Shown one piece after another: positions 24,692 through 36,039 of a stretch of DNA of 64,000 nt. The first letter of the stretch is position 1. Every line of letters starts with the position of its first letter. Below the pieces are notes generated by a model. The model was given only the letters and a program-made list of their open reading frames with translations, was not told the DNA's origin and did no database searches. The position numbers were made by a program, and so were the translations under genes. The stretch lies in the NCBI RefSeq assembly GCF_000524195.1, contig NW_020170453.1, positions 146,300 to 210,299 of the forward strand. The letters run 5' to 3'. This DNA comes from Echinococcus granulosus. Lineage: Eukaryota; Platyhelminthes; Cestoda; Cyclophyllidea; Taeniidae.

Positions 24692-25906
24692 CTAACGACC
24701 GCACAAAAGTTCACATTGCTCCTTCGAGTCAAATTGGTTCATGTTGCCACCACAACCGCCGTAGATGAACTCCTCACATTGGCCCGTCTCCTGATTCATG
24801 CCCCACTTGGGGAAGTAGCCGAGGCACATGCCCGCCTTAATCGGCTGCTTGCAAGGGTCGATGCGGGCTGAAAACAGGAGGGGCGAAGGCGTTAACCTAT
24901 TTTGACTTATAAATCAGTCACAAATTGGTATATCCTCAATTAAACGCAATATATTTAAAAGAAAGGGAGTTTTGCATCCCAGTTGACACACCTGCCAGCT
25001 ACAGAGCAGGCAAAGCAGTAAATGGTGCAGAAACATTTTAATTAAGGGTACCGCATTGTCGCAATAATGTCTCTGAGTTCATCTAAGGTCCATGCTTTCA
25101 AAATGAGCAAAAAGTGAACGCATTGGATGTACGATAGCATGTATAGGACTTGCAAACACCTTCACAGAAGCTGAGAGCCACGAGAAGGAGGAAAACGTAG
25201 GCGAAGCTTATCTCCGGTGAGTAGTGAAGGCGCCAAAAGAGCTCTACTTCTACGCCTTTTTACTCACCCAGTAAAGATATTTACTTTTGATGGGTAATAG
25301 ATTAATAACACAGAAAACATAAATAGTGATGACAGGGAATATGTCTTTTAAAGAAATGAGCATTGCAGGCGTGCAGAGGGACCGGGTGGGGGAGAAGCTA
25401 TTGGCATGATCTGACACAGTTAGACTAATGAGGAACCAGGACATTTTAACCAACTAGACGTTAATGTGAGAGGAAAGAGGCCTCCAGTGGACACTATCAA
25501 TCAATTGTAAAGAGTTTAAGCTGCCTAAGTGGCCTAATCCATGCCCTTTGACCTAATTCCTTGGTTGCATAGAGGCTAGAAGTCATATCCACTGAAGGTA
25601 TGATAGCACGTAATCACAAGCTAATGAGAGTGCAAATGATCCACTACTGTTACGATACAACAAGCTAAGCCAGGATAAGAATAGGTAACAAAACAAGAGG
25701 AGTCGGAAGAAGCAAAGAGGCAGCCGTTCCCCGCCCTTCAAACAAGCCTAGACAATAGACAGGTGAGTATATTGGAGGGTGACAAAGGATAGAATGAAGG
25801 GAGGTAGGTGTAAAGGATGGGGAGAAGGGCGTTAGAGTGGTGACAGGAACGTACCTTCAGAATAGCTGATGACCACGAGGAGGAAAAGCGCGAAGGCAGC
25901 AACCAT
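24692..25906 (-). CDS. secreted single-domain Kunitz inhibitor (P1 Leu)
   Basis: Exon 1 (25906-25855, 52 bases) encodes MVAAFALFLLVVISYSE; exon 2 (24867-24692, 176 bases) encodes the Kunitz domain ARIDPCKQPIKAGMCLGYFP to CELLCGR with all six cysteines and the FIYGGCGGNMNQF core. Phase 1 splicing gives 75 residues, the same length as the gene at 20478. The P1 residue after Cys14 is Leu followed by Gly, pointing to chymotrypsin/elastase-like targets rather than trypsin. The 987-base intron holds a second, dead first exon (25157-25210). The mature exon is only 58 codons, easily missed in a frame scan. Conserved TATA block 70 bases upstream. Confidence 0.92.
25157..25210 (-). pseudogene. dead alternative first exon inside Kunitz intron
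   Basis: The minus strand reads SFAYVFLLLVALSFCEG, a signal-peptide exon paralogue, but the ATG is replaced by ATA and the donor is a weaker GTGTTT. The surrounding bases match the decayed gene at 22841-23290 better than the live gene at 20478, so it is a leftover from the older copy. Confidence 0.65.
25325..25410 (+). repeat. dispersed repeat family, copy B
   Basis: Shares the core GTGCAGAGGGACCGGGTGGGGG and the following TTGGCATGATC with copy A but is shorter and more diverged. It sits in the Kunitz intron at the position that in the decayed neighbour gene is upstream flank. Confidence 0.4.
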
Positions 25907-25974
25907 TTTTGCTAGGCAGCAGTGAATTAGGAGGACTTGGTGGATCTCGTAGGTGGCCTCCTATTTTGGCTTCA

Positions 25975-25995
25975 TTTATAGTCTACTCCGGAAGT
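25975..25995 (-). promoter_or_regulatory. TATA box with upstream ACTTCCGG block
   Basis: TATAAATGA (TATAAA at 25980-25975) and ACTTCCGG (25995-25988) repeat the block upstream of the sister gene at identical spacing to the ATG. A further CCGGAAGTAATTTG copy lies near 26074. Confidence 0.65.
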
Positions 25996-27110
25996 AATTT
26001 GATATTTCCTTGTGCAACTCCACGAATGAATTGAGCTTAAATTTTTCCGGTGATTTTGAAGGCATCCCAAGCCGGAAGTAATTTGACACAACAGCGTGCA
26101 TCTCCACAAAAAGTTAACCTTGAAGGCACAGTCGGACACTCATTAAAAAGCGCGATTCAAAAAGTACGCAGTGTGACAATTCTCTCAACGGAACATCCAG
26201 TTTGATAATTATTTCAACGCCTACCCGGCTGAGTTCCCCGATGTGTCAGAAAGCACAGATAATCCCCTGGAAACAGTGTGACATTCAATAAATAGCAAGG
26301 CTCTTACCCACTTCATGCTCAGTTCATTCAAAAATACTGAGCAGATGGAGTCATAATTGGGTGAATAAGTTATTTGCGTGGTCAGTGTCTGCCAGCAACT
26401 GCATTTCTTGAAAGAGAGAGAGAGGTTCTAAGTAAGATAAGGGGCGTGATTAGGCGTTCAAGGGTTTGGAACAAGCACTCGACTGTAACACAACTTCCAC
26501 GTGGGTGCCTAGCTATTTATCCTGAACACAGATGCCAGCTATACAGTTCTAGATGGTGAAAATTACAGTCAATGTTATTTATTTTTCTCAATTTATTTTA
26601 CAGCTTTGTCAGTTTTGTTTAAATTCTGGTTATTTCTGCAGCTTCTATTTTCCAGTTACAGGATCGCTCTCTCTTCTGCGCCATTGTCTCTGCCAGCAAT
26701 TCCCACTCTTACATTCAAGATCTCTGCTATAGCAGAAAGATGTGATGCTGGGACAGAAGGTACCTGAATTTTAAGTTTGTCCGGTAGAAGTTTCGGGCGC
26801 CTAATGATAGTGGGGAAATTTACGGGAAAAAGCAATTATCAAGCATTAAGAGGAAATAAAACAGCACAAAACATAGACCGCTTGGTGGCTTCTAGTTACA
26901 AGGAAAGGAGGCATTATAACTACATCATGCAATTCAGGAAAGGAAGCACACACACAATCTAAGGTGCCTTATCTGACGAAACATGGCCGGAAAACTGATA
27001 ATGATCTGCAAAGCATCACCCAGCGTAGAAATGCAGGATATACTGATTCTGGTAGTGCTCCTGTGCATAAGATTTCCATTCCACCCTCTTATTGAAGGAA
27101 GCCGATAGAA

Positions 27111-27371
27111 ATGCTGTCCTTGGGCAAGAATATAAGACGCCAATGGTCAAAACTGCATTTAGAGGATGAGATCCCATTAATAAACTATCGTGAGTGCCTA
27201 GTAGTCGCAACTTCATCAGGACAAACAGTCGTCAAAAAATTTGAACGAGTAGTCAGGATGTGGGTAAAATGTCAGAGGCCTCGGTCAAAAGGCAAAAAAC
27301 CAGACCTCACAGCGATCGCATCACTTCAAGTTATCTTCACGCGGGCTGCAGGAATGGGAGAAGGGCAATAG
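27111..27371 (+). mobile_element. possible degenerate gypsy-type polyprotein fragment
   Basis: An 86-codon open frame has RRQWSKLHLEDEIPL near its start and VVRMWVKCQRPRSKGKK later. This resembles the junction before the integrase zinc finger of LTR retroelements (W.K.C..C...K), but the second zinc-finger cysteine is missing and no LTR, protease or RT was found nearby. Weak; the rest of 26411-28639 shows nothing recognisable. Confidence 0.25.
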
Positions 27372-28639
27372 ACACTACTAATTCTCTTCACTAATCAATC
27401 ACAGAAGGAAAAATTGGTACAAAAATCAATAGTAAATTATTGTGAAAACTTGCTTAGTTAGAATATGGAACATTTAATTCAGTTCGTTTAAAACAGTGCG
27501 ACTTTCAATACAGAGGACCTTAAGCTGCTCATAGCAAATAGGATGGTAGAAACCTACAAAATGTAGTAACCAAGGAAGCAGTATCCGACAATAGCACAGG
27601 GGACGGTTTTTAAAACGATGTGATGCACACTAGACGACTCCTTTTCTTGATAACAAGCGGCCAGTCTTGAAGAGAGTGATAAGTCCCGCAACAGCCTCGT
27701 TCTACAAAGATCCAAAAATTTTGACGCATTAGCAAACCCTTTTCAATTTGTGCTATAAGTTTGAAGAAGAACGTTATGGAAAACCAAAATATGAAGTCGA
27801 GAATGAATCGGAATTTCCAAAGATATGCCTTAACTGCTAGCCTGTTTATTGAATTAGAAAGTACATACATCGAATTTCCATGGTAAGATTTTTTGAATCG
27901 AACTCAAGCCAACTTAAGGTCTATATTAATAAGAAATTGGATATTTAAAGTCTCAAATGATTAACCACTCAAAATCACCCTTGTCAAGGTCAGGTAGGTC
28001 GATTCTACGATGGCCATTCCTTTCGCTATCATGTTATTTCTTCACCAGTTTCGATACTCTTGTTAGTAAAAACTACGGGTCCTCTGCACCCTAACCATTA
28101 AAATTAGAAACCGGCCCTATTTACTCTCTATTCTTCCTAGTAAGTGGGCGCTGATATACATGGTTTTTGTACCTTACAACCCAAAATCGAGTAACATCGT
28201 CTTTTGCAAAAGCAGCCTGCTTTTAATATCTAAACCCGTTAATTTATAAAGCAGACAATTTCAGTTGATTTAAAATCTGCAGAAGGTTTTCGAGTATGTA
28301 TGTGACTTTTTCCAATTTTCTAGGTACGAATTTTATGATCGCTGCAACCTTTTGGTGTATTTTTCATTCGATTGTGTGTGATGATACTAGTGAGTGCACC
28401 AGTAGGTTTACTTGCACAAGATCAAGATAAAGTCTTGTGACTACTGCAGGTTGGCTTTGGTTGTCCCTTCAATAGGTCTTCGTTGGAGTTAAAACTTACG
28501 GATTGGCCTTTTTTGTAACATGCTATCCACTATTAGTATTTAGCACTTATGTACCAGTGTAAAGCTTGAGATTTTAGGTACTCTCGGGTTTAAAAGACGC
28601 TTATTTGCACTTGGTCATTTTATCTGTTTTCAGTGGGTA

Positions 28640-30219
28640 ATGTCGATCAGAATCACTCCCACAGTGTTGCAAGAGGCCTACACTCGAGGAGGCGGAGGTG
28701 AAGGAGGAGGGCCGGTAGGAGTGAAGGAAGACTTTCGTGGGATAGTTATCCCTGGTGAAGTTATCTTCACCTCGGGCGCCAACCTCATCACCGGTCACGG
28801 TACATACCGAGTGGATGACTCGGGCGGAGTTGCCGAGGCAGCTGCGGCGGAGCAGTCGACGTTGATGGACGACTCTGTTGCTGCTTCCGCTCTACCCATG
28901 CACGCTTCGATGGCCGGTCGTCTAAAGTCGGTAAACAAATTGGTCTACGTGGAACCGCCCAACACTCGCTACTCTGGCAACGTTGGGGACACTGTTGTGG
29001 GACGGATTGTTGAAGTGATTTGCTCCAATTCTGTCTTTGCCTCCTCCTTCATTGTTTAAATACGTTCACTTACGTTTAAATGCGTATGTGTAGGTGGAAC
29101 AAAAACGATGGAAGGTGGATGTTAACTCCTACCACCTGGCCAATCTCTCCCTTGCCAACGTCAAGCTGCCGACGGGGGAGCTACGCCGAAAATCGGAAGA
29201 TGACGAACGCGCTATGCGCTCCTTCATGCGGGTAGGAACTTTTTAGTATGTTACACTGAGGCAAATTTTTCGCTGCAACGCTAGCTATTTCCACTTTTAA
29301 ACTAACTGGCATGTATTGGATACAAGAACCACTCCAGTTTTTTTGCTACTGCTTTTGCGTTTTTACGCTGGAAGATTAAAACAGTCTCTGGTAGGGCTTA
29401 GTGGTTCCCAAAATGGTAGACACCATTGCTACCTGCAGCATCCTAGTTACACCCCGGGATGGTTTTGGGTCTAAGGTTCTGCAACCCTTTTTAAAAGATC
29501 TGAAGAGACTAATTGCTCCCCATGAAATTGATCTTATGTGGATCTTTTGCAGTAGGAAAGTTGCTGCTCTAGCTTTGACCCGACGAGAAGGCCTGATGCA
29601 AGTATCCTTTCCATTACAGGAAGGCGACTTGATAGTGGCAGAAGTGCGAGAGGTCTATCGAGACGGCAGTCTACAGTTGCACATGCCAGGCATGCGTACG
29701 GGTCGGTTGGGTGAGGGGTGTGTGCTGCGTCTACCCCCTAGTCTCATCCGCCGACAGAAGATTCACCGCCACCAACTTGTAGTGCCCTGTGGTGGAGGTG
29801 GAGGGGGTTCAGGTGAGGAAGCGGCACGTAGTATATGTGTCGGTCTCATCCTTGGCTGCAATGGCCTTGTGTGGATCGGACCTGAACGAGGTATGAACCT
29901 CGGGGCGCGCCTCGGTGCTACAATTTCGGCCCGGAAGCCGCACTCCACCACTGGTGCCATCACAGCGGAGGTGGAGGAGCGCGTGGCAGTGGGGCGAGTG
30001 CGTAACGTGGTGCTTGCCTTGGTGGCGTGCGGGCACCTTGTGTGGGAGACGGCGGTATTGGCAGGATGTGAGGCTAGCTTCTTTGAGGAGGCGGAAGAGG
30101 CGGAGGGGCCTGTTGGCGGTAATGGAGCCGACGGCGCTGCACCCATCACCCGTCTCCTTCTGCCAGAGCATCAGAGGCATCTTGTTGATCTTGTCATGGC
30201 AAAGCTGGCGGCTGCTTGA
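28640..30219 (+). CDS. EXOSC2: exosome complex component RRP4 (EXOSC2)
   Basis: Three exons, 28640-29014, 29094-29231 and 29620-30219, join in phase 0 to 370 residues. RRP4 is one of the three S1/KH cap proteins on the nine-subunit ring of the RNA exosome, guiding RNA to the nucleases in nucleus and cytoplasm. Hallmarks: GHGTY in the N-terminal domain, KSVNKLVYVEP, the S1 domain RYSGNVGDTVVGRIVEV with EQKRWKVDVNS, TGELRRKSEDDERAMRSFM, EGDLIVAEVREVYRDGSLQLH, the PSLIRRQKIHRH block, and the KH-like GCNGLVWIGP. Human RRP4 has 293 residues; the excess is Gly-rich and acidic loops (positions about 15-25 and around residue 235) plus extended linkers. The ATG lies shortly after a splice acceptor (TTTTCAG), so a non-coding first exon is likely. 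Confidence 0.95.
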
Positions 30220-30889
30220 CGGGATTGTCTTGAATGAAACTTTCTTATTGTTGCATTGGTTTTATGGAAATGGACACGGTGGGAGGGGGCTCGATACGGC
30301 CCGGGAAGTTATCCTTGGGTATGTTAATCTTTGCTTTTGTTCAGGGGAGGAAGCGGATTAGGTCGAGAAGGCAGTGTTCTCAAAAGGCCCCTACAGTTAA
30401 CACTTGGGCCAAGAGAAAGGCTCAAGGGGGGGGCATGGACATTACTGCCCGCCTTAATGTACAGTGGTTAAACAAAGCAGGCCTTTGAGGAGAGAGCGAA
30501 TGTGGGGATAACTGCGCACGCATAATTTAGTCACAAGTAATCTTGACAAAGTCCTGTGCTTGCGCATGAAGTAACTGACACCTTAATTGTTATTTTATAA
30601 AGACACAAACACTACGTTACCGCACCCTATTACATATATACGAAGAAATACTGTAAAATGCCAACTGGAATGGATAAATTCGAGCATAAAATTCCATTTG
30701 ATTTCACTTATCCAGGGTTGCCAAAACAGCCTATTAAACGAAACGGTCAATAAGCCAAACACTAATTACATGAAAGTGTGCATTTTGAAAAAGGAAATTA
30801 TTAGATAAACAGAAACGATTCTAATTAATTTGTTGGTTTGTTTTAATCTCTTGGTAATGTAAGGTCTTGGTCGTAAAATTTCGAAATCG
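30220..30889. other. spacer between EXOSC2 and INCENP
   Basis: About 670 bases without recognised features; presumably the EXOSC2 3' UTR and the INCENP promoter. Both genes face the same way. Confidence 0.5.
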
Positions 30890-33800
30890 ATGGTAAGGAT
30901 GGATGTGGAGGAGAGTAGCGGGCAGCTTTTGCTGAAAATAGAGACACTCTCCTCGGATCTAGACTCACTAGCGTCTAAGGCAATTTCGAAAGTGTGTCAG
31001 CGAATTCAGGTTCTTATCCCGAACTTTGTTTTGCCCGATACTCTGGAGCTGATTAACTCGAAGCATGTGTTTCCTAAGTCGAGAAAACGCAAAATCCGAG
31101 CTTCAAGATCGACAACCAGGTCTCGCGCTCGCAACACTAAATCAAAAAGGCGGAAACTCACGGCCTCATCATCATCAATTGAAGTCAGTGGACGGACTCA
31201 AGTGTGTTTCTATCATTAATAATTATTGCCTAAGCTTTCAACCAGTGAACTCCGTTTCCCCTTTGTTCCTATTTAAGTCATCTGCGCCCTCCGATGTGGA
31301 GATGTGTATTGTTCCTGAGGAACGGTTTCAGTCCCCAGTCACACCGCTGTTGGACTCTGTCTATTCTGGACAGACCAAAGGTTCCCGATCTATCACGGAG
31401 ATAAAACCTGTGCAAGGCGATGCTACGGGAGATGAAACTCTAGTAGCTGAAAATACTACTGAGGCTGCGACATCCGTTCGGCACACGGTAGGATTTCCTA
31501 CTGTTTTTATTTAATGCATTTAACTGTCTATATATTCTTATGGAACAGTAACTTTGACATTTTAGCAGAACAGTTTAGAGGATCCAAGTGTGATTAGATT
31601 AAAATTGGAACCTCCTGATCCACCTGTAATTGTTTACCTTATTTAATCAGCTGTCTATTTAATGAAACAATTCCGAATTCACTTTGTTAGACATCCAAAG
31701 GAAGGAAATCGGCAGTGCGATCTCCATCTGAACCGGAACTTCGCTCTCCACTGCCCTCCAAGCGATGCCGTTTCGGTTCGCCTGCTGGAGATGAAGAGCC
31801 TTTGTCCACTGTCGCCACTAAGGTGTGACGTTTATCCAATGCTCTCACTTTCATTTCTACAGTGTTGTCCAGCTCTAAGTAGTCTGTTATTGTTGATTTT
31901 TAGCGAAAGAGTAGGGAGTCAAGTTCAAAAATTGCTAAGACAGCACACTTTGCTCAGCCATTAACTATACAGGAATCTCGGACGACTTTGGATAAGTCTT
32001 CTGAATCTTCGATTGCCGCTGCTACTAATGAAGATGCTTTGAAAGGCTCCTACGGAAATTCGAGCATTATGACTGAGGAATCGGATGATACTGTTGGGGT
32101 GATGGAGGTACAAGCCCCAAAATCATCGGCTCACCCTCCCAAAATATCTACCTCAGCTGTTGATGTCGCTGCTGATGATGCTGTCACTTCTACAGCCGCG
32201 TCCACCAGCGCGGTATTTGTGAAGCCGGTGTCTCAGAATGCCTCTACACCAACTGCGTCAGTTCCTACCGAAAGTCGCTTGGGACGTTATCGCAACACTC
32301 CGTGGCCAATAGGTCTGTCGAAGCCCTGGCTCTCTCGGCTTGGTTGGGGCACAGCATCAAAGACCCCGTCAACTACTGCCAATACGACTAACATGGTAAC
32401 CGTCACTAACATGACAAATTCGAATCTATTGCATCAGCCGCAGCCATCTCGGCTCTCAGCGAGGGCGTCGGTGGGGATGGGGAAGCTTAAAAGTGTCACA
32501 GTTTCGACCGCTCCTTCACTGGTTAAACATGCTAAACCGCCCTCAGTTGTTACTGACTCCGCGCCGCGATTACCAACGCAGTCACAGTTGAACAAAGTCT
32601 CATGCGCTAGTAAAGCTAAATTCTCGGGTAGGAAAATAGATTTTTTTCCTTCTTGTCATATTTTTGTGTCGTGTTTGGTTTTGCATGGCTTTCTGCCACA
32701 CTTCAGTTTATTGTTTGCAACAAGTGGAACGTAAAGCCCTTGCTTTTTTCGCCCACTGCTTTATTTCCCATCAATGCGTTGCAGTGATTGGGGAGAAGGA
32801 AATCAGCATTAATCATCGATCAAGCAGCTCTATGGCAGCGAGTGTACTGTCTCGAAGGGCTGCAACGGGGCCGCTACAGACACAGTCGGCGACGAAGCTG
32901 TTGCCGAGGGATGTGGCGGAGGACGATCGGCGGACCAGAGCGATGGCAGATTTGACGGCGAAGGAACAACGCCATCGGGAGTTTATGGAGAAGCGGGCCC
33001 TGGAACGCAAAGCCAAAGTGAAGGCCGCTAACGAGCACCGTATGGCTGTCCGCGCCAATGCAGAACGTGAAGCTAAGGAGAAACAGGCCGCCGCGACGAG
33101 ACGGATGGAAGCGGAGAGATTGAGGCTGCAGAAAGTGAGCTCTGGTTCGCCTGTTAGCGCTTACTCATCCCTCCCTCCCCTGATGGAATCATTGTCAAGT
33201 TTCAATTTAGCCTGTAATTGCTGTTATTCACTCACCAATTGAAGCAACCCGGTCTAGATCCCCTAGGTTCCCAGTCCTCTAATTTGATTTGGAATAGTTT
33301 TTCAAAACCGTCCTTTTGATGAAGAGCCTATGAACTTCTGCTTTGCTTTGTTATTGTGTGCCATTGTTAAAGTACACCAGAAATCTTTCCAACAATCGTG
33401 CGGTGAATGCTTGTTTTGGAACATCCTGGGCGTTGCTAACCTATGTAGGAGTCAGTGTACAGGTTCTCTTAAGGTGTCTTCGTTACTGCTTTGTATCGAA
33501 GCCCTCACATTGCAGATTGCGATAAAGGTCAAGATACAGCCGCCTAAGACAGCAGCTATCGCCAGCCACCAGCGTACGAGTCAGTCGGTCAAGCAGCTGC
33601 CGTTCTCATCAGCTTCTGCCAACACAGCTGCGGCGGCATTTACCACAGCCACCACCAACAGCTCCAATTACATGAAGAACTTTGATCTCGCCAAGGTTGC
33701 CCCACCACTTCCACCCCATGCCACCGCGGTTAACAAACCGCAGGCGCTCCCGTCACAGCCTGCTGCCAAGATGCAAGTGGNNNNNNNNNNNNNNNNNNNN

Positions 33801-34472
33801 NNNNNNNNNNNNNNNNNNNNNNNNNNNNNNNNNNNNNNNNNNNNNNNNNNNNNNNNNNNNNNNNNNNNNNNNNNNNNNNNCTTTTTCTTCTCCCTACATT
33901 TTTTTATGCATTGGCATGACTCGTGTCCTCCCTCCTCCCGAAGGTCTCCTCTCTCTTACGACCTAACTGGTCTCCTCTCTGACCACGACNCTGAGTCGGA
34001 CAATGAAAAACGGCACAAGAAGAGATACATTCCCTCGTGGGCCAAAAATGGTCAGTATTTGTGACATTGCTTTTTTGTATCATATCCGGTGTTTGTTGTA
34101 GAGGCAGTGCGGGTGGGTTTTGTAACTTCAGGAGTTGGGTGTATGAGTGGGTGGAAGGGTTGCATTGGTTCGGGTGTGGTATAATTGCACTAGTTGCGCA
34201 GTCCCCATGAGTAAAATCACTCAATTTTGGGCTTGACTATTGACGAGGTGTGCTGTGTTGCAGGCAGCAAGGAGTTGTTCTCCTTGGTGTCGCGCGTGTA
34301 CCGAGGCGAGGTGCGCTGGCAGGAAATATTTCGACCCGCGGATAAGGTGCATTTCGAGGACGCGGAGCTCTTCCACGGCTACAAGTTTCGTACGCGTCCT
34401 CGGGGCAGCAGTGCAGTATGGAACTCGCCTACCCCCCCCTCCACCTCCACCCGCCCAAATATCGCCCTTTAA
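30890..34472 (+). CDS. INCENP: inner centromere protein INCENP, interrupted by assembly gap
   Basis: INCENP scaffolds the chromosomal passenger complex and activates Aurora B. Exons fit in phase: 30890-31183, 31278-31487, 31569-31625, 31691-31822, 31904-32627, 32785-33134, 33516 into the N gap, 33944-34050 and 34264-34472. The N-terminus is helical then strongly basic (PKSRKRKIRASRS), as expected for the centromere-targeting region that binds Survivin and Borealin. A long Ser/Thr/Pro-rich middle follows. Exon six encodes a charged single-alpha-helix stretch (ERKAKVKAANEHRMAVRANA). The C-terminal IN-box is clear: SDHD.ESDNEKR, YIPSWAKN, then ELFSLVSRVYRGEVRWQEIF and RGSSAVWNSP. In vertebrates the motif is TSS before AVW; here it is GSS. 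Sequence at the gap is missing, and one N (33990) affects a codon. The start could be either of two near ATGs (30890, 30899). Confidence 0.85.
33781..33880. other. assembly gap (100 N)
   Basis: Exactly 100 N inside the INCENP gene, between the seventh exon and the IN-box exons. Length is probably a placeholder. Confidence 0.95.
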
Positions 34473-34692
34473 CTCGTCCTTTTTTTTTCATCTCTATCCT
34501 TCTTCCCATCTGTTGATGTTATCGTTGTAATTTATATCACCTCCTCTCATTCCCACAAATTAATGCCCCTACTAATTCGCATGCTTCCATTGCCTCCATG
34601 CATTGTTTTTAAGCATCTAGATAATCAATGTGAAACGTTAGGTCCTCGTTTGCTCTTACTTCATCATCCCCATCTGTCCCTTTGCACGATTT

Positions 34693-34790
34693 ATGGTGCG
34701 CCAAATCTACAATGGAATAGTGAATGCCGAAGAACAGTGCAAGGCTCACCAAGTGTTTCGACTGGCCACTTGCGAACACAGCCTGAGTAG
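34693..34790 (+). other. exon-like open frame, unassigned
   Basis: ATG-initiated frame MVRQIYNGIVNAEEQCKAHQ followed by VFRLATCEHSLS and then a GT donor candidate. It looks protein-like, but no partner exon was identified; an exon-like stretch near 35110-35300 (GLKRITTFKVTKSLVEVK) could belong to it. No family recognised. Confidence 0.25.
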
Positions 34791-36039
34791 GTTTTTTAGT
34801 AATGTATATCGCTAAATTTGCGGTATTTTTTGAGTCTCTTTTTCCTGGAGAAGCTGCTATTTGATCGTGGGCTAAATTTTTCGGCATTGCGAGGTGTTGT
34901 TTCAGTACTGCTGGAAAACAACCGACTCGATTGCTTAATTTTTATCGACTTCAGCTGAGTCCCGGTCGGGTTTGGAGTGACGTCAACAGCTGTTCGTTGC
35001 TATCTTTACCACCGCTGTCTTAACCTTTAAAGTGGTCATTGAAGGTGCATCGTGGATATGGAGGGGGGCGGCGAAGTGCGATTGCTGAATGCGGGTAAAT
35101 GCGAATCGGATTGGCGAATGTCGGAGGAGTGGACATCGTGGGCTGTCATCACCGTCGGTTTCATCGTGACAGTCACAGCATGCGTCAGGACTGCAAGCTC
35201 TTCTGTCGAGGCCTCAAACGTATCACCACTTTCAAGGTCACAAAGAGCCTCGTAGAGGTGAAAACCGTTGACGCCGCCGCAACGTCAAAAACTAAAACGT
35301 AGTCAGTTCTTCCAAGGTGAATGACTGTGTTGGAAAAAATAGTTGCAGGCTTCGGAAACGTGTCGATGTGTAAAAGCGCAGAAGTGGATAGTGATGAACA
35401 CCTACAATGGGTCTGTAACTTGTCTTGACCCTGCCTACACTCGGACATCTTCGGAAGGTCGCAGTTGGGGACAGAAAAAAAAGGGTTTGGCTGCTAGATA
35501 AATATTGGTAAGCTCTACACCAAGGATGGTAACTACTCTGAGGGGTGAAATATTGCCTCGCGCTCACCGAAGAGGTGTCAAGCATCATTTGACGTGTAGA
35601 TAAACCATGGTGCGCTGCTCGACCTCAAGGTCGATCTGTGAGTAGGGTACACAATCGGGTCAATCCGAGGAAGTCGTAAACAAATAGGCTTCCTCTTCAC
35701 TATCCAGCAATCAGTCTATGGAATTTGGTTGTGGCCCTGCAAATGATGAATGCTGATGTGGATACCGTGGTGGGAGTTGGTTGCTGCTTGGGAAACGAGG
35801 GCTCCGTTTTGTACTCCTTGGTTAACTTTGATGTGAACCTCTCCGGTGGTCCATGATATTTTGATAAAAAATTGTTGACACGGAAGAATTTAAAAAAAGT
35901 GGTGAAGAATTGTTTAGTTAACACACTGTTCATTTGCAGATTTCAGGACGGAACAGAAATGCCTTGAAATGTGGTGGATTCTTAAATAAGTGTAAATTTG
36001 CTCAAAAGAGGAATCTAGCGCTCGATTGATTAAAATTCA
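34791..36039. other. region with no assigned gene
   Basis: Contains moderately GC-rich stretches with open frames on both strands (35052-35300 and the reverse of 35185-35588), none of which matches a known family by eye. Confidence 0.4.

Noticed and set aside
29763..30180. Two long minus-strand frames of 123-128 codons
   Set aside because: They are antisense shadows of the GC-rich third exon of EXOSC2.
32813..33058. Minus-strand 81-codon frame
   Set aside because: Antisense of the INCENP single-helix exon.
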